From Trichobilharzia regenti (lineage: Eukaryota > Platyhelminthes > Trematoda > Strigeidida > Schistosomatidae), in contig CALYDD020000402.1 in the NCBI GenBank assembly GCA_944472135.2, positions 1-64,000 on the forward strand: a stretch of 64,000 bases of DNA. Direction: 5' to 3'. Under the pieces are notes generated by a model. That model did no database searches, had not been told where the DNA came from, and worked only from the letters and a program-made list of their open reading frames with translations. Shown piece by piece: positions 9,900 to 21,543 of this stretch. Numbering within the stretch: position 1 is the first letter of the stretch; each line of letters begins with the position of its first letter. A program made the position numbers and the translations under genes.

Positions 9900-11806
9900 A
9901 TAAAGAATCCTCGAGTCGCCAATTGGTGTTTTGGTTTTTGCGTCCGTTATTACTAAGCGTTTATGAGAAACTTCAAGGAACAGCGTGAGGTCCAGCGTAG
10001 CAAGAGCTGGGTATTAACGGTTTACGAGACATTTCTGTCAATATGTTTGATGATTGATACTAGTCTCTTTAGTTGAGATATTTTATTTGTTCCGGAACGT
10101 GCATTAATTGCTAATAATGTGAATAAGTTGCAGGAAATTACAAACTGACCTGAAATACACTATTAGGTGATCGAATGTGGGTGCCTGTGCCGACATTCCG
10201 TGTATGCAAATAGGAGGGTCAGGGAGGATCTGTATATATCGGCCTTGCAGAGTGACGAAGTAGTCCTAGGTGGCATGGGTTGTTCTAGTAATTGAGGACT
10301 ACCTGAATACTTTGTATAGGCTGTGAATGAAAGGGTGATGAAGGTAAGTTGTGATTGAGAGTTATTTATGAGTTGCACGATTGATTAGACTGAAGGCTTA
10401 CCATCAAGCATCCATGCCATTCGGCACGCCATCGTGTTACTTTCGTACGTTCATGCACGATCCCTAGCCAGCTAAGCAGACATACTTGCACTCCGATTCG
10501 GTCCCAAAATATGCTTTGTAATTTGGACTATCAATTCTGGTGTTTTGCTTTGCCTTTGGTCCATGTGGAACGGACACCATGTAATTTGTGGGTATTTAGT
10601 CTTGCGTTAGGACACTTCGTACCTTCCATGAAGGTCAACACCTTCACCAAATATACCATTTTCTGATGTCATAAACATTAGATCCACAATCTAGTAATCC
10701 ATGTATGTGTTTCTTACATCAGTATTTGTGCGGACAGGCATATATTTTCTCATGTCTGTTCTAAATCCAACTAGTGTGGCAATCTGCATTCCACATACAA
10801 ACAGGCATTCCGACTGACTGTGACGGGTTCTGGTCGGCAGATCGACTTCATTTTCTGTCATCGCTGTTTTCATAATGCTGGGACTATTAGCTAACCACTA
10901 ACGCTTTAGTTTCCTTGGGGTGAATAGTGGCAGGTTAGCATACTAAAAGAGAAACTGATTTTAAATTGGGTTGACACTTACGGAGGAACTTAACGTGTGT
11001 CTCTTGCATGAGGAGAAGTAATCTTAGGGAATCTTCCCTAGGTTAATGACAAGCAGACGGAAAGATGTCCTTAACAAGTAGGAAATCTATGAAACACCTT
11101 AATATAACAGTCAAACGTAACAATGTGAATGCCTACAGACGACAATGGCATCATCATTTATCTGTCCAGGAAATTATCCGACTTGAGAAAACTAATTAAT
11201 TTCGCAAGGGTTTTCTTCTACTTCTGATTGTGGATGAGTACTTATGCTCATATTCTTCTGATTCTTTCATCCCTACCTTGATGGGAAGCAGACTATCAGT
11301 GAACCATCCAGAACTAAACAGAGCTGTAGCAAGAAAGTGATTAGATATACTATGTCATAATCGATATGCACTGTTCTATCAAGTATACTGGAGAGCCTGG
11401 GGTGTCAATGGTGCAATGTGACGAAACCGTGATCCAGAACGACAGACAGAGGCATTGGATATTGAAGGTACCCCGTGCAAACTTTATGGTCTCGTGTGCT
11501 ACCGAGGTTCGTGGTCAGCTGATTCACGTATTAATGTAGCTTCTAATACTTTTATGAACATGTTTTATTTTCTGTCGTCAAGAGAAGTCGTATTAGTTTT
11601 GGTGAAGTTCAAGACTAGCGTCCTCACTGCATTTTTTATTTAGGGTTGTGTTACATGATTTTTCGACTGTATAGCTCCAGTACCACAGAAAAGCGTGCAT
11701 CGCTCCGTCCCTAATAGACCATAAGCTTTGATTCTGGGAGACTAACACCAGTTCACTTGCGTTGAGAAAAAGGCGTAGTAGGGTCACCCCAATACTTGCA
11801 TATCTA
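9900..11806. other. Intergenic region, no gene recognised
   Basis: Only short unrelated open frames (at most about 70 codons) without recognisable motifs. No repeat shared with the rest of the window was noticed. Confidence 0.45.
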
Positions 11807-11985
11807 ACTCCATTATGGATAAGATTTTATTTTGATATATCACACAGTATTGTACAGTTGTATTAACTGATGACGTTTCGAGCACTAACTATTGCTCATA
11901 ATCATATCAAGTCACTCACATAACTGTACAACACTGTGTGATATATCAAAGTAAAATCTTACCCATAATGGAGTTATACTCTACC
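11807..11985. mobile_element. Foldback (MITE-like) element, copy 1
   Basis: Inverted arms: AACTCCATTATGGATAAG... on the left (from 11807) and its reverse complement ending CCATAATGGAGTT (about 11927-11975), about 55 bp each with mismatches. The unit has no coding capacity. The same arms occur at 13980-14250, and the adjacent sequence (TACTCTACCACAATGCCCAAG) is also shared in inverted form, so the repeat may extend to about 12004. Confidence 0.65.
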
Positions 11986-12341
11986 ACAATGCCCAAGTAT
12001 TATACTTATATCAACTTGCATATCTAGCTTCACCCATAGCGCAAGTGGATAGTCAGACGGCGAAGAGAGCGCCTGTGAGTAGCGTAATTCAGTCTAGAAA
12101 AGTGATACATAGGTCCTGTAGAAGTCGTTGACTACAGCAAATAAGTGGATTCACCTTCTCAGTCTCATTGAATTCAAAAACTGAGAAAGATGCTAGACTA
12201 AGCAACATTCCGACTTAAAGGACTAGGTATCTACGCATGTGCTCGCTTATGCCTAGCAGACCGCATCAAAAGTGTGAAGCTCAAGTGTTAAGCCAAGAGT
12301 GAGAATAAACTAACCATTAGAGGTTTTCAACTTGTAAAAGT

Positions 12342-13960
12342 TTGAGGCTTGGTAATTCCGAAACCTCTGTGGGTGGAACGTGGGAGCACCAGACTGAGTT
12401 AAAAGTTCGATATACTAATGGTCACAGCCTGTTAAATAAGTTGACTGGGCTGCGTAGTACGATAGACACCAGAAACCAGGATATCATTGTGACTTCGGAA
12501 ATACAGCCAACATCAGCTGTCACCGACAACGAATTTAACTTCCCAAACTACATAATCCATAGGGCGGATCGAGTAAGCAGTTGAGGTAGTGATGTTAGCT
12601 ATCGCAAAAATGCCTAATCGTGGGCTGCATTAAAGCTCTCGCACACGAAAGTGGAATTTGCGAACTTCTGCTCTGCGTAAGCCAAGATATTGGCCTCCTT
12701 AATATACACCACAGTCCCGACTGCAGTGTAGACGACTTCCTAATAAGGAAGCTAGGAGTATGGCCATCTGGGTGTCGGAGTCTTGTAGTCGGCGATTTCA
12801 ACGCCCTAAAAGTTGACTGGACGAGTTTTGCGACTCCATCTTCGGACAAATCCTTTGACTATGAACTGTTGGAATGTAGTGTTTCGCTAGCTCTACTCCA
12901 GCATGTCACAAAGCCCACACGCTATGACTCGCAGCTTTAGACCTGGTTTTCTCCCATGGTGAGTATGTAAACCTCATACATCGTCCTCCTTTAGGAAGAA
13001 GTGATCTCACAGTATTCACCTTCATGGGCCGAAACTCCAGCTTGACCAATACCATAAATGATATGAATGCCATCGTATCAGTAGCCAAACCGCTGGACTG
13101 GCACATAAATCCAGAGTCTCACGTAGAAGCTGCATGGGATCACTTTAAGCAACTTTACGCTCAGATAACCGAATCTTTCACCCCTTGGTATGTTCGAAAG
13201 GGCCGAAAATATTGCCCCCTAGGAATAAACCAAGACAGTCGCAGTTTACTCAGGCGAAAATACAAGTGGTAGAACCTGTTTATCACATTTGAGACTTCTG
13301 AGACAAGAAAGTTATGCATCATGGCAAGGAACAAAGCTGTTGTCGGAAATCCGCCAATCAGAGATGAAGTTCAAAATGCAACGCCACAACCTAAAAAAAT
13401 TTTATGCATGAATTTGATGATCGAAGCATCCAACGGGGTCCCAAACCTGACTGTTGGCAACGATACAGTCAAAGAGGACCAGTAGTCGTCACTCACAGCA
13501 TCAGCTTTGGAAGCGTCAGAGGTTTACAGGATAGACTAAGTCAGTGTTAACCAAGACATCGACAAACCTTACAGCACGAGAAAGCTAGGTCAAGTCAAGG
13601 AACAATATGGCCCATCGACTTCTTTTTCATAGACTTCAGCAAGGCTTTCGACAAAGTACCTCACATAAGGCTGCCCATGAAATCGGAGTCTTGAAATCAA
13701 GGACAACTGGATTAGGCAATCCCTCATACGCGAATATAATCAGGATCAACTCCGAACTCTCCTCTTGGACAGTGGTACATAATAGAGTGCCATAAGGCAC
13801 TGTAATTACGTTGTTCTCATTTGTTTGTATATCGATGTTACCTTTGCTCAGCGAATCCCTTGTGATCCTTTATGCATGACTTAACAATTTGGAGTGAGCT
13901 GAAGGGTGGTAATGATACTCATGTTGCACGATCTCAACAAATTGATTTAAGTATAAAACT
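12342..13960 (+). pseudogene. Decayed non-LTR retrotransposon, endonuclease and RT part
   Basis: Several disrupted frames on the plus strand read through in order like a LINE ORF2. First is an AP-endonuclease start (NGHSLLNKL...IIVTSEIQP, 12400-12500), then LVVGDFN (about 12787-12807, the endonuclease GDFN motif), and a linker with DHFKQLYAQI. RT motif A, FIDFSKAFDKVP, is at about 13624-13659. Stops and frameshifts separate the pieces, so no protein can be made. The arrangement suits CR1/Jockey-type elements. The element continues after the foldback insertion at 13980. Confidence 0.65.
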
Positions 13961-13979
13961 TGGGCACTGTGGTAGAGTA

Positions 13980-14250
13980 TAACTCCATTATGGATAAGAT
14001 TTTATTTTGATAATCACACAGTGTTGTACAGTTATATTAACTGATGACGTTTCGAGCACAAACTATTGCTCATAATCATATCAAGTAACACACTTTTTTC
14101 TTTCATTTATATACATGTGTGGAATCGATTAGAAAAAAGTTGTGTGAGTTACTGGATATGATTATGAGCAACAGTTTGTACTCGAAACGTCATCAGCTAA
14201 TATAACTGTACAACACTGTGTGATTATCAAAATAAAATCTTATCCATAAT
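13980..14250. mobile_element. Foldback (MITE-like) element, copy 2
   Basis: Two arms of about 105 bp in inverted orientation, the left beginning AACTCCATTATGG and the right ending CCATAATGG, separated by about 60 bp. It interrupts the decayed non-LTR element, since ORF2-like sequence resumes at 14251. It has no ORF of its own, so it would rely on a transposase encoded elsewhere. Confidence 0.7.
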
Positions 14251-14900
14251 GGAATCTCATCAAATTGTTAGACTGGTCCGAATTGGATGCGCTTTGGTCA
14301 CCTCATACCAACTGGAGGGAATGACCCTCCCATCAATTCAAACTTACGTGGATCTAGGTGTCGTAATGCCCCGAATTAGAAACTGCAGCATATTGTGGTG
14401 GCAGCTGGAAGTTTCAGATCCTTATGGGCAACACATAGGTTTTACTAAAATCGCCAGAGATATGTTCACTTCTTTGCATATACCTCTGATGACGTCAAGA
14501 CCGAAATACTGTAATCAGGCATCCAGTCTGTTTTAAGGGGAACTCATATTCTAGAAACGATCCAAAAGAAGGCAACATGTATGATTCTCAGTATGATCAA
14601 TTCATTATAGGTTGAAATACTAGACAGTTTGAATCGCTCCTCCTTGTCCTACCGTAGACATCGAGTTCTCATCATAATGTTTAGAATTTTAAGTAATGAC
14701 GACGGGCCTAATCTGTTTTCTCTTTTACTTCCTATTAGGTCGGAACACCCCAGAGGACATAGCAGGAAAGTTCCATAAATCAAGGAGGGACTATATATCT
14801 GTGGGATATCAGTTCTAACTCCGAGTCATTAAACTTCTGGAACTACTGACTCGCAGAAAAAGTTTCGTTGTCCTCAATCGACTCATTCAAGATATGCCTA
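14251..14900 (+). pseudogene. Decayed non-LTR retrotransposon, C-terminal part
   Basis: The frame from 14249 contains LPSIQTYVDLGVVM, a stretch typical of the post-RT region of CR1/Jockey-like ORF2 proteins, and further frames contain LSYRRHRVLI-type sequence. It is the downstream half of the element starting at 12342, split by the foldback insertion and riddled with stops. Confidence 0.55.
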
Positions 14901-15363
14901 GGCAATCATAGGAAGTTATTAGAAAACAATTAACATAGATCTCAAGCCTTCTATCTTCAGTTATTAGATCTGAAAATTTAATCGGTCTTTGCTCACTTTT
15001 AATTATTACGAGGTTTCGTAATCAAATATAAGAAGCCAGTAACTACCAAGATATAATATCCAAACTCACTTTTCCTTTTAACTGCCGTTCGGTTAGGCAT
15101 CGATACAGCTGGAATAAACATACTGCTTTTAGCCATTTAAGAAGGTATGTATACAATTTCTAATTTGTAGAAATTTGTGAGATAATGGGAGTAACCAATT
15201 CAATAATAAAGCTTGAGAATAATAAGAAAAGATCAATTTTCAAAGAAAAAGGTCGGACAATCAGGTTCGAAATTATTCACCTCTATAGTTCTGAAGGTGA
15301 CTAATGTTAGTAGTGGATAGTTGTACAGTAGATCATTTGTGCAATTAAAATTAGTCTTCCAAC
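14901..15363. other. AT-rich single-copy stretch
   Basis: Nothing recognised. It lies just outside the visible part of the left arm of the large inverted duplication. Because the right arm runs off the window, this stretch may also belong to the arm. Confidence 0.4.
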
Positions 15364-15732
15364 TGTGGAAGCTAATTCTTAAAGCCTAATAGATATCCTG
15401 TTTAATTTCTGCTTGGAATTTCCAGTACACATATCCATCATTCTTGTCTCTCAGAGGATTTGTCAACAGTGGTCTTTCTTGATCATTACAAACTATGTCA
15501 CACTACAGTCAGTGAGTATTGTGTCATGGGCATTTATTTGAAATCTTCCCTCCTAGTGGTAGGGAGTTTGGTAGAATAGAGTTTGCTATTAAGCTTTGAA
15601 TTACTGATAGTAGGACGTTAAGTCTGGCGGCAAAGTCGTATTGTTGTTAAACAGAACTGTAAAGCTTTTACATAGAATGATCAGCAACCCCACTGTTCTG
15701 GTTTCATATTGTTTATAGGAAAGAATCAAAAA

Positions 15733-15741
15733 TATCAGCTG
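15733..15741. repeat. Target-site duplication of Merlin (left)
   Basis: ATATCAGCT, repeated at 16877-16885. The right arm carries the site once, at 63624-63632, as the unoccupied target. Confidence 0.9.
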
Positions 15742-16876
15742 GTGACTCTAAAGAATAGCAGCCCAAACCGAAACGACCTATTAACGCAAAAATGACCTTG
15801 ACAGGGACAACTTCGGCCAATGAGAAGGCTCAAAAAGAAAGTCGCATAATCGTAAAAAACGGTTTATATAAAAGTAGTGCAATCATAATAAACAGTTACA
15901 AAGGATGGTGTTCGCGTATATGTTCCAAAAAAACCTCCCAGTTTCTCATGGGAGTCTTCATAGTCATATGAAACCAGTGTCGGTACATAAGTTCATCCAG
16001 GTAACTGTAAATCATGGGATTTCTCGATCCATTAACCGCTCTTATACGTCGTTTTAGACGACTCCAACAACTTTCAATGGAACTGGTGTGGGTTCCATCC
16101 AAAGGATTCCGGAAACCGTCCGTATGATTAACAACATGATGAATGTACCCATGATTCGATAATTGACGGTATCCGCTTTATTTATCTGTATGAATAGTCG
16201 TCCCCGGCAACACCAAACGCTTATTAATAGGCACTAATACTGCTGCACTGCGATTGGCAATCGCTTCTATATATACTTTGCGCAGTGTCGTGTCGTAGAT
16301 ACCTTGTATCCACTGCTGGTTTGCTTGTAATCTCCCGCGGTTGTATTTCCTTTTCATAAGTACAGTCTCATCAATATGGACTATGCTGCCGACTCCTCCG
16401 AGAACTTGAGTCAGGGTGTTCATTTTCCAGAAGGAAACATCTCTGCAGTAGTTGTACCATTGCACTGCTGACACCTCTGAATTTTCTGTTTCATAAGCTG
16501 TAGCTGTGACTGCTCTTTTCAGGACCCAGAAGTTACAGATCATTAAAATTTTCGTCATAGGTAGTTTAGACCTTGAGAGAAAAGTTCCTAAGGGATCTGT
16601 AAACTAAAGAACAACGACAAACCTTCTCGAACCGATTTCCTCTTTCGGCACTCAATACATCTGTATACAAAGCCATCAGTGGCCTCTGTGTATTTTTGTA
16701 TATGCATAACTCTGCATTGGCAAATTTTCGACAAAGCTATCAGTCCGTTATCCAAACAGTAATTGAAAACATCCATGATTACTTCCGCAAATGATACAGT
16801 CAGCTGATTCCTTGCTCAAGGTCACTTTTCTGTTCGAAGGTCGTTTCGATTTGGGCCGATATTCTTTAGAGTCACC
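15742..16876 (-). mobile_element. Merlin DNA transposon, complete
   Basis: A 1135-bp element with terminal inverted repeats of about 38 bp starting GGTGACTCTAAAGAAT, flanked by a 9-bp duplication. The opposite arm of the inverted duplication has the empty site. An 8-9 bp duplication, short inverted repeats and an ISXO2/IS1016-like transposase are the features of the Merlin superfamily, which is known in schistosomes. It inserted after the duplication arose, or distinguishes two haplotypes. Confidence 0.92.
15896..16776 (-). pseudogene. Merlin transposase with one small intron and one nonsense codon
   Basis: Minus strand. Exon 1 is 16776-16623 (51 codons plus 1 base) and carries a zinc-finger-like N-terminus (CQC...YRCIECRKRKSVREG). 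A 35-bp intron at 16622-16588 begins GT and ends AG. Exon 2 is 16587-15896. The catalytic part shows VHIDETVL, KVYIEAI and IHTDK followed, in frame, by a TAA at 16180-16178, then GYRQL, VVNHTDGF and SIESCWSRLKRR, which supply the remaining DDE-type residues. The frame is otherwise open to 15896, giving about 281 codons, the usual size. A single nonsense codon is therefore the only visible lesion. The intron call is inference from frame continuity and splice consensus. Confidence 0.82.
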
Positions 16877-16885
16877 ATATCAGCT

Positions 16886-18658
16886 TCTAAAGCACACTAT
16901 TTTCGAATATTATTTTCCAAATTATAGTTTTGGTGGAACTTGCCTTCTTGATAAGCCGGAGTGTTTGATGTTAACTGCCCAGTGTTGAAGTTTCTCCCAA
17001 TTCTTTGATGTTTATCACCACTGCTGGAGGTCTTTATGGGAAATTCCAATCAGTTAGCTTTCAAATACCCAGGCAAATCACTCCTTTTACCAAACGGTTC
17101 ATAATGAACTTAAGTTGATATTTTGCTGAGGGTTATTTACCGTCTTCTGTTTTTTAAAGACAGACTAGAAACGGTGTTGGGCATCTTTTAGATAAATATC
17201 ACTATCAAGTCACTAAATACAGGCTTAACGTTTTCATCCATTAGTCGGGCATGCAGGGGTTTTGGGCCTACTTACTTGACTTCCTTCAATCGATTTGCTG
17301 AAGAAATAATGTTTAATCGAAATGTACACAGATAATTCAGGAAGGGATTGGTCATCGTCCTTTTTGATTGATGCAAACTACAAGCAGAGGTTGTTCACGC
17401 GGATACTCGCCTCTTTCCTAGATATCCATTTAGTGACATAGCACATGGAGCTAGGGGGCCTTAATTTTTCTCTCCAACAGCTTGTAGTATCTTTGCCCAA
17501 AAATACAGTACTCTTATGGTCAGTTCCACAAGTACACTTGTTGGACTGTATGGGGCGGAGTCGTTGCTGACTTTTTAGTTCCTTGTATGTATATTTCACA
17601 AATGCGATGTGTTTCCATAGCGCAAGACGTTGTATTAGAAGCTGGTGGGGTCTGATTTTTTATTTGATATATGGTTCATACATTGAAAGCCTCATTGTGA
17701 GGTTGGTTGTGTTGTTTTAAAGGGATAAGAAATCTTCCCTTGGCCTAAGGCATTAGCAGTGGTCTCAAAGTTAATTGATGAAGGAATAGTAAGAAAAACA
17801 GTGTCGCCAGTGAAATAAAGTAACGAAATTTTAAAGAAGGTAGGAAAACCAAGTGTGTAGGCTTTCAGTTCTACTCCTACTCAACTGATCTCTTCAGCAC
17901 AGTGAAACTTCCAGAAGTAATCGTTCCTGCTAGTATAGGTGGTTGTGTCATCGTAGTATGAGTATAAAGGTGTGGTCACCACGTCAGGGTAGTAGCATCT
18001 AGTTTAAGTTGAATGACACCAGTTACAAATTTTATCCATTTTTAAATTTTAAGAAGCCAAATGCAGTATAATCAAAACATTAGCTCAATTGTCTCATATC
18101 TGGTAGTTATTATACCGTGAAAGGTTTATTGTTCAATAAACTGAATAATAAGTTGTACGGAGAATGCAGCGCTTTTATCACAGGGTCAAATCCAACTCTC
18201 AACTGAATTCACTTACCCGATACACAACATTGATACGTGAGACTAAGAGTCATTTATCGTACAAAGGCTGATGATGCTATCCAATCTCTGGCAGGCTAAA
18301 TTAGATGGAGCAGGAGTAAAAGTTGTGACCCTTTGGCGGCAAACTGGGCTCGTGTGTCAATCAATCACATCTCCTAGTTCAAGTAATACAAGAGAAAGCT
18401 GAGGAACCAAAATAATGTTTAGTTGATCTGGTGAGAGAGATTTTCTGTAGGCGTATAGTCTAAAATGACCAAAGCTGGTTAAATATTTCCACTTGTTTGT
18501 TTGAGTTTCAACATAGAATTTTGCAGAGAGGTGAAGCACTTCAATTTACTACACCGCTCACATATGACACAAAGGCAGAGGAAAGAGATTCAAAACAATT
18601 GTAATGAGCAGGAATATGAAGGATGACGAATAGTAGAAAAATGAATGTTTAGTGGATA
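16886..18658. other. Upstream region of MBD2/3 (left arm), no gene recognised
   Basis: Contains only short frames, including a 73-codon minus frame at 17378-17599 with a CTCGTDH stretch that I cannot assign. It is conserved in the other arm (61851-63623). A promoter or upstream exon of MBD2/3 could lie here, but I cannot point to one. Confidence 0.4.
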
Positions 18659-18870
18659 CTGGAGATCAAAAAGTATGAGTTCATCTGCACCATCAAAAAA
18701 CCCGTTTGAGTCATATTACTGGCGGTCTCTAGCCATTGATTCTTAACATTCTGGGGACTCCAACCGGTAAGCTTACACCTCTCTACGTGCCTGGCTTAAA
18801 CCAACGGTCGAATTCTCCATGGACTAATGCCAGGTTTTAGTTCGACCGTTCCTAACTCGTTTCCAGCTCA
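18659..18870 (-). pseudogene. RTE-type retrotransposon tail fragment
   Basis: In minus-strand reading, a degenerate GWSPQNVKNQWLET...MTQ stretch matches the C-terminus of the RTE-like ORF at 23631-24146 (GWGPRDSRNQWLERVGDMTQ). It is mirrored at 61640-61850 on plus. It sits immediately before the first MBD2/3 exon and ends close to the splice acceptor. Confidence 0.55.
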
Positions 18871-18905
18871 ATCCTATTTGTATTTATCTTTATCTTTTCA
18901 CCACA

Positions 18906-18915
18906 GAATTCTTCA
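18906..18915 (+). promoter_or_regulatory. Splice acceptor just upstream of MBD2/3 start codon
   Basis: A pyrimidine-rich run followed by CACAG ends at 18905. The next codons (AAT TCT TCA) are in frame with the ATG at 18916. This means either an unseen upstream coding or leader exon, or a spliced-leader trans-splicing site as used by many schistosome genes. The sequence alone cannot choose. Confidence 0.6.
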
Positions 18916-21494
18916 ATGCAGAATCAAACATCGACTACAAATCAGCTAAGCAGCCCAGCAAAACGTGGCTCATATTCAGCTTACAATAAAGGTCAAACGC
19001 TATCGCCTGGTCAATCACAACAGCAACACCATCAGTCTCAACAGCAGCAGCAACAACAAGTATGGCCGTCATCATTACCACCGGGTTGGAGGCGTGAAGA
19101 ACGTATGCGACCAAAAGGTTTGTGCACCGGGAAATCATATGTTTACTACATTAGGTAATCTTTGTTTCTATTTCCTTATTCCCCCTTTTTTCGTAGTCCT
19201 CAAAACCAAATTGTTCGTAGCAAACGCGAAATGCAAACCATCCTAGGCGACAATTATGATGTTGGTTTGTTCGATTGGAGATTGGGAAAATTCACGCTGA
19301 ATCGTCGATCTAAGCAATCTGGGGAACAGGCAACAGACGCTTCCTCAGCTAAAGGTACACAAATTTTCTAATGGTGTTTATATGTTCCATTTTCTCCTCT
19401 CTTACTACAAATCCCACGTGTAGATAATCGGTCTTTGCTTTCAATGAGACGATGTCCATATCCAATACATGAAATTCAACCTGTTATGGTCCGATCTCAT
19501 CCGGTATGTAAACGAATAGATGGGGAGGATGGAAATCAAGAAGCACCTCGTCAAGTGCGTACATTATTCCTTCAACTTTAGAATTACCGTCATATTTCTT
19601 ATAGTTATTTTGGGAGAAACGACTGGCTGGTAATGTGGCCGTTGATGCTGAAACTGGTGAACCGTTTAAACCAATCTCTTTGCCCAGCGGAATTCAGAGT
19701 AAGTTTTATGGATTAATTCGTATTGTTATTATTGACATTATTTTTTATGTTGTTTTATTCCTCCGCATCCCGAGTGGAATATATGACTTCAGGTAGCGGT
19801 TTTATTTTTTATTGCTTGGGATTGCTAGCTTGACACTCAGCCTGCCTTATTTATCGGGCTTATTTACGGGCTTGGGGTTGTTTACGAGTGTGTCGGCAGC
19901 GAATAGAACCCCAGACCACATGTTCACTTGGTGATGCACACAATAATTTGTAATAATCTTTGAATTTTCGCTTTTTTGTTTTTCTCCCCTCCTCCCCCCC
20001 CCGGTTCCATTTCTAGGTGCTGGAGTACCTGGTTATCAACCTTCTCAATTAGTTCAAAGTTTAGTTCATGCCTTGACAAATGAAAATACTCCAGTCATTG
20101 GTCAGGAACAAGATCTCTCAGATATTGAGAATGATCCATGTGCCACGATAAATCCCTCGCAACCAATGATTAAAGTAAGTAACTAGTCTAGTATGAAGAA
20201 ACAATCCTGTTATTACAATTATTATAAGTTTTCCTGTGGTTGTGAATCATTCTTGACTATCGGTTAGTGGGTGATGCGTTGCCCATGATTAGTTACCAGC
20301 TTTTTACAAATAGGACTAGATTGGAAAGAGCTTAGGGATAGTCAAATCAAGACAGAACTGCACCAGCTCAAGTTTTCCTACTCTATATAGGTAAAGAAAA
20401 ATGAAAACAATTCAAAATAATTCTGATGAACAGAATTATACATAAGAAAGAATAGTTAAGCGGAGAAACAAGAGGATTCGGCGATTACAAAAAGTAAATT
20501 TGTGTGACAATTTGGACCGTATCATCGATAGTCTCTGGCCATTGGTTCTTAGCATCCTCCAGGTCCCAACCAGGCTGTCTACACCTTGCTACACGCTTCA
20601 AATGAACAGTCAAAGATTCCACACATTGACGTCAAGTTTTTATTTGACCAGCCGAAACTTTTTTCCAACTCAATCCTGTGTCAGCTAACATTGCTCTTCG
20701 GGGAAGGCGGTAATCTGATATGTGTGACACGTGTCCTAGCAAATTTAATCGATGTAGCTCGTAGACCATTTTGCTTTTTGTCGACGTTTTCACTTAAAGG
20801 GTTAAGGTATATCATCTACATGCTGTCAGTCGACGAGATTGTTTGTTGGTTACCTGAACAGTTGAATAATAAGATTATTATTATTATTATTACTACTACT
20901 AGTGTTCCTGACAAGTTCTGTGTAACTGTTATTTCAACCCTATAAATTTATAGTAGGTTAGTCAGTTATATTTAAATATAACATAAGGTACACTGTACAT
21001 GCATCTATGTCTATGATATCAGCTCATATCTTTTAAGGCGTAAAGTGTTAATATAATTCTTCTTCATTCGTTTACTTCCCAAGTGGAACGTAGGACTTCA
21101 AACTTGATCTAGTGTTGTTTCTATGAGGGGGTGGAGTTGCTAGTTTCATATCCAGGCTTTCCTCTTTAACGAGCTTACTACCGGCTAACCAACGTTAAAC
21201 GGAGCGCGTCATCTAGGAGTGGATCTCGAACCACTTGTGTGATTGGTAAGCATTCTACCAATGAACAACCACCAACGCGTGGTGTTTATATCATTATAAT
21301 TATAGTAACAACATTCAATGATTATTCTTGTTTTGTCTTTTCGTTATTGTCACTTTTCTGTTCCATTTAGACATTCATTGTGACTGATGATGATATACGC
21401 CAACAGGAAGCACGTGTAAGGGAATTACGAAGAAGACTAGAGATTCTCAGGCGTAGATTTACTCCAGTGAGTTGAAAGTAGAGATGCATACAGC

Positions 21495-21543
<49 letters not shown>

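Noticed and set aside
11866..14195. CTGATGA and CGAAACGTC segments in the foldback elements look like hammerhead cores
   Set aside because: They are simply complementary arms of the foldback. No helix III can form between GAAAC and GTC, so the core cannot assemble.
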